From Marsupella aquatica (Eukaryota; Marchantiophyta), in the NCBI GenBank assembly GCA_973895155.1, contig OZ316892.1:19344001-19408000 (forward strand): DNA of 64,000 nucleotides, read 5' to 3'. A program made the translations under genes and the position numbers. Of the stretch, positions 12,913-23,000 are shown in pieces (the stretch's first letter is position 1; the number at the start of each line of letters is the position of its first letter). The notes beneath the pieces are model-generated. The model was not told the origin of the DNA, did not search any database, and saw nothing but the letters and a program-made list of their open reading frames with translations.

Positions 12913-13161
12913 GAAGGAGGAGTATCGGAGACTATCTCAAAGTTTGTAGCACCACCAACCCCTACACTAGAGACTCTACTCCCAGACTTCATAGCGCCAG
13001 TCGCAGCAACAGCACCAGCCCCTGTACTGTGTATATTAGTCTCGGAGTCCTTACCACCACTTGCACCAACACCACCATCCATTGCACCATAGATTGTACT
13101 ATTAGAGTCGGTACCAGTAGCAGTAGCACGACCACCACCAGCAGCCCCTACACCAAAGATT
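12913..13161 (+). pseudogene. Repeated-exon gene: 249-bp Pro/Ala/Thr exon
   Basis: The acceptor TTCATTGCAG precedes and the donor GTAAGTCTC follows. 249 bases, phase 0 at both ends. It codes for a Pro/Ala/Thr-rich segment (EGGVSETISKFVAPPTPT...). A TAG stop occurs where the duplicated exons at 13476 and 13738 have CGG or CAG in the shared ending (CACCA-[TAG/CGG/CAG]-ATT), so the stop is best explained as a CAG to TAG change. After the stop the frame remains open to the donor. This exon looks like two shorter exons fused by loss of an inner splice site. Confidence 0.6.
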
Positions 13162-13273
13162 GTAAGTCTCTAAAGTGCAAACTTGGAAGTCATTCAATTG
13201 CAATCTAGTCTGAATACTTAAACCCCAATGTCTTTTTGAACACTCCCCTAAGCATTCATTTCATATATTATAG

Positions 13274-13369
13274 GGACAAAGACGAAGGGGAAGGGGTGTA
13301 CCACTGGAGTCCCCATCCCCAGTACAGAAAGCAGCACCATCCCCTCCAATGTCAACAAACCCCTTCCAG
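13274..13369 (+). pseudogene. Repeated-exon gene: 96-bp exon (GQRRRGRG family)
   Basis: Acceptor TATATTATAG, donor CAG then GTTTGCC. 96 bases, phase 0-0, open. It starts GQRRRGRGVPLE and ends with a Pro/Ser-rich tail and NPFQ. It shares its basic start and its NPxQ-like end with the exons at 14039 and 14230, which points to exon duplication. Confidence 0.6.
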
Positions 13370-13475
13370 GTTTGCCTTTGTGTTTTTTGTAAAAAAATAT
13401 GTTTGCAATGCTTTGCAATGTCTGAATAGAGCTGCCACATTGTCTTTGCCGTGCACTGCAATTTCTTCATTCTAG

Positions 13476-13547
13476 AGACGGAGCGGAAGGGCAAGTGGAG
13501 GCATTGTAGCAGTGGAATCACCAGCACCAGCCCTCGCACCACGGATT
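13476..13547 (+). pseudogene. Repeated-exon gene: 72-bp exon with damaged donor
   Basis: Acceptor CTTCATTCTAG; 72 bases, phase 0-0. It codes for RRSGRASGGIVAVESPAP and onward, nearly identical to the exon at 13738. The donor reads ATAAGTCTC where the sister copy has GTAAGTCTC, a G to A change of the first intron base. Splicing of this exon is therefore expected to fail or shift. Confidence 0.6.
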
Positions 13548-13737
13548 ATAAGTCTCAAAAGTGCTTACTTGGAAGTTGTGCAATTGCAATCTAGTCTAAA
13601 TACTTCAACCCCAATGTCTTTTCACTCCCAGGTTTGCCTTTGTGTTTTTGGTAAAAACATTTGTTTGCAATGCTTTGCAATGACTGAATATATTTGCCTA
13701 ATTGTCTTTGGTGTGCACTGCAATGTCTTCATTCTAG

Positions 13738-13809
13738 AGACAAAGCGGAAGGGCTCATGGAGGGGTTGTAGCAGTCAAATCACCAGCACCAGCCCTCGCA
13801 CCACAGATT
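13738..13809 (+). pseudogene. Repeated-exon gene: 72-bp exon, intact splice sites
   Basis: Acceptor CTTCATTCTAG, donor GTAAGTCTC; 72 bases, phase 0-0. It codes for RQSGRAHGGVVAVKSPAP and onward. It is the sister copy of 13476-13547; the intron sequences on both sides (TTGTCTTTGGTGTGCACTGC and similar) are repeated too, so the duplicated unit was exon plus intron. Confidence 0.62.
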
Positions 13810-14038
13810 GTAAGTCTCAATTGCTTACTTGGAAGTTTGAATACATCACCCTAATTGTCTTCTACGTGCACTACAATTTCTTCATTCTAGCCCGTGCACG
13901 GGAAAGAAATTTGATATAGGTCAGCCTGGTTTGCCTTCCTGTACAAGGCCACATTCCTTTCTATTCATATTACTTTGTAGGGGTTAAATACACAACCCTT
14001 GGTGTATTCAAGTCACTTAATGATATTCTCCATTGTAG

Positions 14039-14122
14039 AGAGGAAGTAGAAGGGGAAGGGGTGTATCAGCGGTGCCCCCAAAACCAGCAGCAGCACCAAC
14101 ACCGACAAGCAACCCCTCCCAG
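14039..14122 (+). pseudogene. Repeated-exon gene: 84-bp exon
   Basis: Acceptor CTCCATTGTAG, donor CCTCCCAG then GTATGTCT. 84 bases, phase 0-0, open. It codes for RGSRRGRGVSAVPPKPAAAP and then PTPTSNPSQ. Same plan as 14230-14319: basic RGR-rich start, Pro/Ala middle, TNPS ending. Confidence 0.62.
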
Positions 14123-14229
14123 GTATGTCTTTATGTACCAGGCTAATTTCCTTATCAAACTGCTTTGCAGGGAGTGAATACACAACCCTCACTGTCTTCT
14201 ATGTCAATTAATAATTTTGTTCATTGTAG

Positions 14230-14319
14230 GGAGGAAGACAAAGGGGAAGGGATGTGTCAGCAATGTCCTCAGCACCAGTGGCACTAGCAATCCCAGTACC
14301 AGCAACCAACCCCTCCAAG
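14230..14319 (+). pseudogene. Repeated-exon gene: 90-bp exon
   Basis: Acceptor TTCATTGTAG, donor CCTCCAAG then GTACGCCT. 90 bases, phase 0-0, open. It codes for GGRQRGRDVSAMSSAPVALA and then a Pro-rich end with TNPSK. A close relative of the 14039 exon, including the preceding intron (ACACAACCCTCACTGTCTTC against ACACAACCCTTGGTGTATTC). Confidence 0.62.
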
Positions 14320-14435
14320 GTACGCCTTTGTGTCTTAGGCCACATAATTGAATTCCTTCTCATCAGTGGCGTCCAATTGTTGAGTAATGTGAATACCTCT
14401 TTGTCAATGTCTTTTGATGTTGCTTTGGATTGTAG

Positions 14436-14693
14436 GAAGGGCAACAACGGGAAAAAGCAAGCAAAAGGCGAAAAGGAAAGGGAAATTTGGTGGAGCAATC
14501 CCTTGCACCTACCCCAACCCCTATCCCAACAAATGAACACTCAGCCCCTGCCCCTGTAACAACACCAACACATGCACCTGCCGGTATCCCTGGACCACCA
14601 CTAGCACATGCCCCTACACCAGGACCAGCACAAGCACCAGCCCCTATACCAGTGCCAACACCAGGCCCTGCACCGGCTACGAACTCCTCACAG
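14436..14693 (+). pseudogene. Repeated-exon gene: 258-bp Pro-rich exon
   Basis: Acceptor TTGGATTGTAG, donor CACAG then GTATGCCT. 258 bases, phase 0-0, open. It begins with a lysine/arginine patch (EGQQREKASKRRKGKGN) and continues as a proline-alanine-threonine run (APTPTPIPT..., HAPTPGPAQAPAPIP...). The protein would be low-complexity and unstructured here. The minus-strand 144-codon Gly/Ala frame at this place is its shadow. Confidence 0.62.
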
Positions 14694-14788
14694 GTATGCC
14701 TAAGGGTGCAGCAGCAAAATTCCTCTGCTTCATTGTGGAATGTGAATACCTCTTTGTCCATGTATTCTAATGTCTTTGTGGGTTGTAG

Positions 14789-15223
14789 GTACCACAAGGA
14801 GGAGTTGCTTTGTCCTTAGTACCTGTTCCTGTCTCAAGGAAGAGGAAGGAGGCCTCTAAATCAAGCAAGGGTATGAGCCAGGCATTACAGGTTGTTTCTC
14901 TATTGGCAGTCAACCCCAAAACAAAAGTTGTGTTTTTGCACCCCAAAGATGATGACTTAGCAACATCAGAAGTTGAAGACAGAGTGAGAGGCAAGCCAAA
15001 GCGAAGTAAAAGTGCGACAAGTAGAGGGGGGGGGGAAGGGAGAGGAAGAGGAGCACCTTCTACTCAACCAACTCCCTTGCATGAAATCCCACTAGGTGAT
15101 GGTGACAATGTAGACACATTTGGGCCATCACAACTTTTGCATGACTCCCAAATGACTGCTTCACAAGATACATTCAGGGAGGTTATTGACCAACTCCCGC
15201 ACCCTTCCAAGTATGTTAACTGA
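14789..15223 (+). CDS. Last exon of the repeated-exon gene
   Basis: Acceptor GGGTTGTAG; opens in phase 0 with VPQGGVALSLVPVPVSRKRK and runs 145 codons to a TGA after HPSKYVN. It contains two basic patches (SRKRKEASKSSKG and RGKPKRSKSATSRGGGEGRGRG), so nuclear location is plausible. There is a run of nine G at about 15028-15036. No known domain recognised. This exon itself is intact, but upstream exons carry stops, so the whole gene is probably a pseudogene or is expressed only from internal starts. Confidence 0.5.
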   Translation, partial: VPQGGVALSLVPVPVSRKRKEASKSSKGMSQALQVVSLLAVNPKTKVVFLHPKDDDLATSEVEDRVRGKPKRSKSATSRGGGEGRGRGAPSTQPTPLHEIPLGDGDNVDTFGPSQLLHDSQMTASQDTFREVIDQLPHPSKYVN

Positions 15224-15224
15224 G

Positions 15225-15642
15225 CATGGACACCCTTCCCGTTTGCTACTAAGCCATTTTTGTGGTAGCTTCAATGGTCTTTAGATGCAAGAAGCTTGAG
15301 GTAGCTTCAGATACAATGTAGCTTCATTGGAAGGCAAGGAGGCCCATGATACAGATCTACACTGCAAGGTCACAACTCGACTTGCAACTTGTACTGGAAA
15401 CATTTATGAATAAAAAGCAAGTTGATTCACTATGTTCTGATGTATAAAAGTTATTCATTCTGCTGGATACTACCTTTAGTTTGTACCTTCAATTTTGGAA
15501 GACATTGTCCACATTGTCTTTGAACCACACTTAGCCATTTTTCCAATGATAGGATATTTTGCTTCAAGAAGCCATTTGAGCAGGGGTAAATGGTGGATGT
15601 TGTGGGTTTTGGAAGACATTGTCCATATTGTCTTCGCACCAC
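15225..15642. other. Non-coding, with a short local duplication
   Basis: The phrase TTTTGGAAGACATTGTCCA occurs at about 15492 and again at about 15607, each followed by ATTGTCTT. The second copy runs directly into the LTR fragment at 15643. No gene seen. Confidence 0.4.
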
Positions 15643-15805
15643 TGTGGTGCGTTTCCCAACCCTCTAACCCCAAGAACAATCCACAACCGGCTATGAACCC
15701 CTACTTATGGTCGGCTTACATGATGGTTTGGCTGTCATTCGGCTTGGAAACGCGATCTACTCTCGATCCACACTATGTTGGACCAATTCTTTCACTGGGC
15801 TTGAC
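15643..15805 (-). repeat. Giant-LTR fragment (3' terminal 163 bp of the LTR)
   Basis: Begins TGTGGTGCGTTTCCCAACCC on the plus strand and matches 30130-30292 over its whole length with scattered changes (CTCTAACCCCAAGAAC, ATGAACCCCTACTTATGG, TTCTTTCACTGGGCTTG). In 30130 this is the end of a minus-strand LTR. Here no primer site or gag adjoins it, so it is an orphan fragment, truncated at about 15805. Confidence 0.8.
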
Positions 15806-18230
15806 TTAGTGAAATACCTAGTACAACCCATCGTTGGAATCGCAATGTGATCGGTGCACCGCTGTCATGAGGTTTCCATCCTAAAGGAGGAATCCTCATG
15901 TTTTGTGAAGGAAGTTGAAACCAATTTTGCTTCTAACTTGGGCAAGTTGACTTGACTTGAGCTAACTTGACCAAGGTGAAGGAGGAAGTAGAGTTATGAG
16001 GGTCAAGGTAGGGATGAGGTCGAGCCTACCCACCCTTGTTACTATTGTGGGGTATGTTTTTCATTTGTGACCAGCGATTAAGTTATCATTTGGCGGATTG
16101 GCGGAATGGAGGTTGCTTGCTCAACAAGCAAGGTATTTAGGGTTTTGGCAACATGGTGACCAGGTTCATTGAATACATGGAGGAGGTGACCAGGTTCAAG
16201 GCATGTAAGAGGGTTTGGTCCAAGTGCATCAGTTTTGTGAGATTTGGACCAGATTCAGATTTTTGTGTTAAATGGACCAGATTCAATGTATCTACTTCAA
16301 CGGTGGATCTTGGTTTTGGTTAATGGATGGTTTGGATTGAAGGTGGAGATGTGAGTTAGGGCTTGGTGGAGGTCGTGGCTTTTTCAAAAAGGTCGAAGCT
16401 CTTTTGGTTTGCAAGTTACTAAGGAGGGGTTTTTTTGGCTCATTTTTGGCCGTTTGATCTAATTGGTGTGAGATCGAGGGCTGTGATTCAACGAGGATTA
16501 AAACCATAAGTGGAGGGGCTTGTGGGTGCCCTGGGCCTTCCCACGTGGGTACTAAAGGAGGAAGTTCGAGTGGCCAAGGGTTCGGAGGTTAGATGCTGCT
16601 GAAGTGCTGCCGTTTTGCCGTTTTGGAGTGTTAAGTCCCATTTTTTTGTTGTAGGAGCGAACCTCTTGAGGGGAGCTCGAGCATGAGGCATGAGTGAAGG
16701 GGGAGCCCTCCTCCTTGGCCATGGCCTTAGGATTTTGAGGGTAGGAGATGTAGAGGCAATTTTGTGAAGAGATAGATGGAGTAGAAGCTTTGAATGTGAA
16801 GAGATTGAGTTTTGTGACGGTTTTTCTAGGGATTTGGAGAGAGGTTTCGAATGTAGGAGAGGCTGACTCGAAGCCTTAGGAAGGAGGTAGGATGTGAGTA
16901 GGAAGTATAAGGAGCTTGCATGAGAGATTGCCCACAAGAAGGCATACTCGAATATAGGTTTGTTGCTTCAAGTTTTGAGGAGAATGGACTTGTAGGAGAT
17001 TTTTGAAAGCTTAGAGGAGATGAGCCCTAATCTTGTTGAAGCTTGGGAGTCTTGCATTAGAGATGGCTCACTAAGAAGGCCTACTCTCTTGTAAACTCCT
17101 TGACTTGAAGCTTCGAAAGTAGATTTGGTTGATAGAAGGAAGTATGAGAGAAGGAGACTAGGGTTTTGAAGCTTGGATAGGCTATGGAGGGATTTTGAAT
17201 GCTTGGTTGATGATTAGACTTGGTGATGATTCATTTTTGCTAGGAGGGTCTTGCTTGTGACCCATGTTTTTACTTGGAGGCCATGATGCTACATGTGCCT
17301 TCTTGCTATGCATTTAGAGGAGAGGTATCCTCATTTTTGAGATGTGTGTTGATGCCTTGCTTTGGCTATGAGTGATGGAATGGTTAGAATGAATGTCTTC
17401 ATGCCATTTTCGAATGTTGTTGTGAGCTTGAAGGTGTTTTTGAAAGTAGATGGGTTGGATGAAGGTACTTTCAAAAGTAGTTATTATGCATGAGGGAAGT
17501 TGCAAGAGTAAAGAGTGAAGGCATTTTCGATTGATGGAATGGGTTGTTTGTGGATTGTACTTGGTGGTTCTACTAGAGGAAGGGACTAAGGTCAATTCCA
17601 TGTTTGTTAAGGAGTTTGTTGACCAACCCTAGGTCACTTTTCAAAAGTAGTTTTCCATGTTTCAACAGTTGGATGTTTGAATGGTGCATAGAGATGCCTT
17701 GCATACCTTTGGATGTCCCACTTGTCTTAGCCACAACCAAGAGTGACCCTTAACTTGACCACATTGATGTAAGCTTGAACTTGTGTACCTTAGAGGGTTG
17801 CAAGGGATTGTGTGCAATCAAGTGTTGGAAAAGGAATGGTGACCAATTGAATGTTGGGCTTAGACTTGTGAGGATTACATTGGGAAGCTTGAACTAGTTA
17901 TTTTGATTGTGATTGGATATGAGTATGTAAATGGCTTGAGTTTCGAAAGCATGCTTGCTTGCTTATGATGATGTGGATGAAAGGTTAGGGTAGATACTTT
18001 GTCTTGTTTGCAACCATTTCCTATCTCAAGCAGCCATACACCCTGCGTGTCCCTTGAGGCCCTTTCCCACCTCTTTGCTTATCCTCAGGACACCGCGTTG
18101 CTAACTCCAGTGGCAATATCCTCGCCAAAAAAGAAACAAAAAAAGTGATCGTTCGGCGCACGAAATCTTTTCTGGATGGCCAAAAAACAACTCTCTATTT
18201 TTTGGGAATAATCCTGCATAGTCAAACAGG
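15806..18230. other. No gene seen; AT-moderate intergenic or old repeat sequence
   Basis: No frame with recognisable content on either strand. Phrases such as GCATGAGAGATTGCCCACAAGAAGGC (about 16918) and GCATTAGAGATGGCTCACTAAGAAGG (about 17052) recur, so part of it is a diverged internal repeat. On the minus strand, TGGCGAGGATATTGCC follows a T-rich stretch near 18125 and could be the primer-site edge of another LTR element, but nothing else supports that. Confidence 0.35.
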
Positions 18231-20025
18231 GCTCATAGGGGGCCGTTCCCCCTGTCCAAGCGGTTAAAGTGCCGGGTCACCGGGCCCGAGGAGAGCCAAC
18301 CAAAAGAGCCGAGAGGAATTGAAAGTTTAAAAATTGGCCCTGAAAAGGGGGGTTTAAGCCCCTTTAAACAAAAATATGCCCAAAACGCGCAGACAAGGTA
18401 CAAGGTATTCGTGTGGGATATAGAAGGGCACGGGGGTGAGTTGGCGGCCGTCGGTGCAGGCGTAGGCGCGGCCGGCTGCAATTGCCAGTGGTGTGCGGGG
18501 TCGCGACCGGGGGCCACAGCCCGTGGCTTGCAGATTGCCGGTGGCAAGGAGCGCGCAGGCGGGGATGGGGCGGTGAGGCGCACAAAGCGTCGGCCGGAGC
18601 TGCGTAGCCCGCCACGGTTGCGGCATCGACCAGGTACACAGGAGGGGGGAGTGCGACAGTATGTAGGCCGGGACGGGTGTAAACGTGTGTATAAACACAC
18701 AAAACGCCCTTAAACCCCTCTAAAAGCAAAAGATGACCCCAACCCCAAAAATTTGAGTTCTCACCTTAATAGCCGCTATTTAAAATGAGAAAAGCAATGC
18801 CACCGACGGGAAAAGTTGCCGAATTGTACCGGCACAGTCTACAGCTCCAGCCCCTAGGCAGTGGTGGACCTAGCCACCCAGCGCCCTCACCAATCCTAGC
18901 ACTTGCGCATAAGTGCCCTTGGTGCCCGAACGCCTCCACGGAATACCTCAAGCAAGCATCCAAGTGCCTCTAGCACCACCTGCGGCCCCTCCCATACAAA
19001 GCCGCACTTGCTCACCTACACGACCGCTACTCAACGGTCCTCATTGTCTGCACAAGCAACCAAGCACCTCGGTAAGTAACCCCTCCGGATCTAGAACTTG
19101 CTAAGTCTAGCATCCTAACTCAAGCTCAACAGACGTTGGTAAATAGGTCAGCGATAGGTCCTCCCGATGCCATAAGCCGGAACCAGAACCCACGCTCACT
19201 GTCTGTCTAGGACAACTCCGTCCTTGGGCGCGGCCCGGATTCCCCCTCGTACCTATCCATCACCAACTGACCGCCTTGACTTCAGGACATGCTCATGGCC
19301 CAAATAGCGTAGCTTGTCCTAAAGCTTGTCTCAACACGCCGGGACCAGAACGGCCCCGACTCTAACACCCACTCTCGGTTCGCCCCACTGATGGTCTAGG
19401 GACCGAGCACCCGTGGGACTCAGCCTCCATACCTACTTCGCCTTGCCTCCCCAACTCAAGCTCCCTTGGGAGGCTGAACGCGGCTTGGCTGCTGTTCGGC
19501 AGGATTTGGCAAGCTCTAACACCCGCAAATCATGAGAACCCATGGCACCCCCAGACCTAGCTGAGCTCAAGAGGGCGTAGCCCTCTTCAAGAGCGCCCTA
19601 ACGCACCTAAGAAGTCCCCCAACGGACTTTCCGTTGGGAAGATATGGTCATTTCCGTTTGGCAGTTTCCCTTAGTGTCGCGATCGCAGCGGTTCACGACT
19701 TCGGCTCGGCCATAGCCCCCAGGGAGACACCACTCCCCTCATATATACTTTTGGAGACCTGCCACCCCCGGACCAACTTTGGTCCCTAAACATTTGGCCC
19801 CCAACCCGGATCCCATCGCGCATAATGGGCGCGCCACCAACTGGCAACGCCCATAACTCTCTTGATAGGCATCCGCAAGCGGAGTGCCTTAGCCCGTTGT
19901 GACCGGGCCGACCCCATGCTCATGCCTAGGCCCTCAGGTCTGATTTCTGCTTGGGACCCCCAACCGGCCCATCCCGGATCGGGCCACAACTTGCGCCCCA
20001 AGCGTCCGTTGCCAATGGCGTCAAC
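18231..20025. other. GC-rich sequence without a supported gene
   Basis: Overlapping frames of 60-155 codons on both strands at 18233-18730 are rich in Pro, Ala, Arg and Cys, as expected from GC-rich non-coding DNA, and none has a domain. 19000-20025 looks like the flank into which the solo LTR at 20031 was inserted; the same flank resumes at 24696. Confidence 0.4.
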
Positions 20026-20030
20026 TCCAT
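20026..20030. repeat. Target-site duplication (TCCAT), left copy
   Basis: TCCAT at 20026-20030 directly precedes TGTGGTGCG and is repeated at 24691-24695 directly after GGCATCACA. A 5-bp duplication outside TG...CA ends is the mark of LTR-retrotransposon integration. Confidence 0.9.
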
Positions 20031-23000
20031 TGTGGTGCGTCCCATGGCTCCCTAAACCCAAGAAACCCCCCAGCTCAAGCCGATTCCCGCAGGTTTCGTG
20101 CTTGGCGAGGCCGTTTCCGCGGCTTAGCGGCATGGGACGCTGCTAACCTTCTACTACTACTATTAACATTTTACACACATATACTGGACAGATCCTTCAT
20201 CGGGTCATGAGATACGTAGCCGGCCTAATATAGGCCTTCCCCTGTCTTCCCCTGTCTTCCCCTCCGTCTTGTTAGGTATGTTTGGATTCCGCCGCCGGAA
20301 TGATCCCCAATAGGCTTGGTTAAGCCGCTAAGACCTCTCTCAGCTCGACACATCCAACTCTCACTCCCCTGCTTACTTTCCTTCCTTCTGTTGATGTGGG
20401 CACTCTTCACACAAGTTAATGCGACACACAAATAGCAAAATGACTCATTCTGACTGAGTCATACCATGCACTTGCCATACAAACAGTACATCTCATACAC
20501 AAGTTCTGCGAACTAAGCCGTGAGGCCAACTCTATTCAGCTCTTAGGCATGAGGAAACATGAATATACACAAGGGTCACTGTATGACTAACCGAGAGCTT
20601 CTCGTACTACTTGATCCCAGCCCGGCTGGTGCAAACTAAAAACTTGCTAAAGAAGAGGCCCTGAGCTCCCCGCTGCCCAGGTACTTATCCTGGTAGTGGA
20701 TCCGCCATTCTTTGCATCGTAAGCCTAATCTACTTAACAGTAATCTACTTGCCCGAATCTACCTATGTACAGCAAGGCAGGAGCACAAGTGTTGCTCCTA
20801 CCAGTGGGACCGCAATCCCACTAAGCTAAGTGTCAGGGCCACTCCTGGTTCTGATCCTAATCCTAAACGTGGAGATCCGTGCCCGCCCTGCCCACTCACG
20901 CCTCCTCCCTCCACGTCCGCCCTCCCTAAAAGGAACGGCGCCCTTGCACCGTCACGACACCGGTGGTGGATCCTCAATGGACGCCCCCAATACTTCCTCC
21001 TCAGCCACTGCCGTTGGCCCGCCTACTGACAGATTACCTGCCCTTGACCGAGTCAACTCTCCATCGGCCTGACTGGGTCCACCTCCGGCTTCAGCCTCGA
21101 CACCGGCCTCGGCAATACCCACGGCTTCGGCCTCAGCCACTCCCACGGCTTCGGCTTCAGCCAACCCCACGGCTTCGGCTTCCCCTTCCCCTAGGGTAGT
21201 TGGATCCTTAGCCGTGACCCTGTCTGGGGTCGGTGCTGGGTCTACCTCCTTGATCACCACGGCCTGTGAAGTCGTATTACTCCTTGACCCTGAAGGTTTC
21301 CGCTTCTTCTTTGTTGGTGGCTCGGCAGCTGGTCCCTTCCCCTTCCCACTTACCTCCGGCACTGGTGCAGGTGGCGCGGCTTGTCCTTCGGCAATTACCA
21401 CCCCTGGTAACTGGTTTGTCCCAACAGGAGATGGACCTGCTGCAGCTAAGCATTTAAATACTGTGGCTTGTTTCTTCAGCCGCTCTGTTTGGTTGTCGGC
21501 CCGCCGCTGTAGGTTCTCCATCTTCCTCGTGATTTCCTCCAACTCCTCTTGGGTTTCATCCAGGTCCTTACGTGCCCCCTCCAGCTCGTTTTTGGCCTCC
21601 TCCTGCTCCCTGTGGGCTTCCTCCAATTCCTTCTTCAAGGTAGCCCTCTCCTCCTGGGTTGCTCTTAGCTCCTTGTCGAGCTCTGCAATGATGACAGACT
21701 CCATCTGGTTCATCTTGGCGTAAGTCTGTTCGAGCATCTCGTCCTTCTCCCTTAGGTCGGCCTTGAAGCTGGCCGTCAGGGACGCAAGCTCCTGCTGCAG
21801 CGCCATAATCCCTTGATAGGATTTCCCTAACTCGACCTCCTTCTGCTCAAGGGCTCCGCGGATTTTCTCGAGCTCCCCTTTCAACGCCCATTCCTTTCTT
21901 TGGGTCTCCGCCATGGCCCGGCTGTTGGCTGTTATGTGGGCCTCCTCTGTATTCTTCAGCTCTTGCTTCCACTTTTCCCTTTCCTTGATCGTGTCGGCCA
22001 ACTCTTCCTGCGTCTGAGTCAGTTTATCCTTGATATTCTGATTATCAGCCTGCGCGGCGTCCAACTGCCCCTGCATGATGTTCAGCTCATGTCGTTTAAT
22101 CCGCAGTTCATCTTGGGCTTTCTTGGCCGCCCTTAGATCTTCAATCTCGGCTTCCATCCTCCTAAGCCGCCGAATGACCTCGTCCTTCTTGCTTCTCTCT
22201 AAAGCCACCGCTTCTTCTAATTGGTGCTTCTCCAACTGCTCCCTATGGAAAAAGGGTCCTACCTCCAACTCCTCTCCAAAGATGCCGAGCGCAAGTTCCC
22301 CACACATCTCACCATACTCCATGGCTCTATTCTTAGCGTAGGTGGAGTAAGTAGAAGTGATCGGCATCGCCCATCGTGGCCTCTGCTCCCAAGCCGTCCT
22401 GCGGATCTCTTCAATCGTGGCTAGAGGTTTGCTTCCTTTTTCGGCTAGCCGCCTGATGTCCTCCGGCCAATCTCCTCCTGGTAAATCCTTTTCCTTAGCC
22501 AGGGCGGCCTCTTCCTCCTGCTTGATTCGCTCCTGAAATTCCTGCACCGTCTGTTTTATGCCGTCGAAGCTCGGGGGAGCAACATCTGGTGGGGGAGACT
22601 CAGGGCTACTCTGCTGGTTGGGGTCCCCTCGCACTACCCTTGGAAGTGTGGGGACAAACCGGCCACAGGTCCTTACTCCTGGAACGTGATGGTCCGACCC
22701 ATAGCCGGAATTATCATGGCTGCAGTCCTCCACTGCCTCCTCTACCTCTTGGACGTCCGGCTTCTCCCTCTCCTCTTCGTTGGTAGGAGCTTCAGGCAAT
22801 TCTGCCTCAAATTCGGAGCTTGAGGTTCCCACGTACATTCGAACACCTGGCTTGGATTCCGGCCTGATTCTCTCCTTGTCTCCAGCAAAGGGGTTTTCTT
22901 TTGTGAGCCGGTGTAGGCCTACCTCTGTAGTAGTGTCCTGCATTGTTGCCGTTGCCGTTGTTGTTGCCGATGCCGATTTCTTTTCTTTCTCCAGTAGTTT

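Noticed and set aside
14363-14797. 144-codon Gly/Ala-rich minus-strand frame
   Set aside because: Mirror image of the Pro/Ala-rich plus-strand exon 14436-14693, which has good splice sites and fixed phase.
15020-15040. G run as a programmed frameshift site
   Set aside because: The frame is open through the run as it stands; no alternative frame of interest follows.
18105-18130. Possible primer-binding site TGGCGAGGATATTGCC on the minus strand
   Set aside because: No LTR end, gag or second copy was seen nearby; the resemblance to known plant primer sites is only partial.
18233-18729. Overlapping frames of 100-155 codons on both strands
   Set aside because: GC-rich sequence gives long frames by chance; Pro/Arg/Ala/Cys composition and no homology-like blocks.
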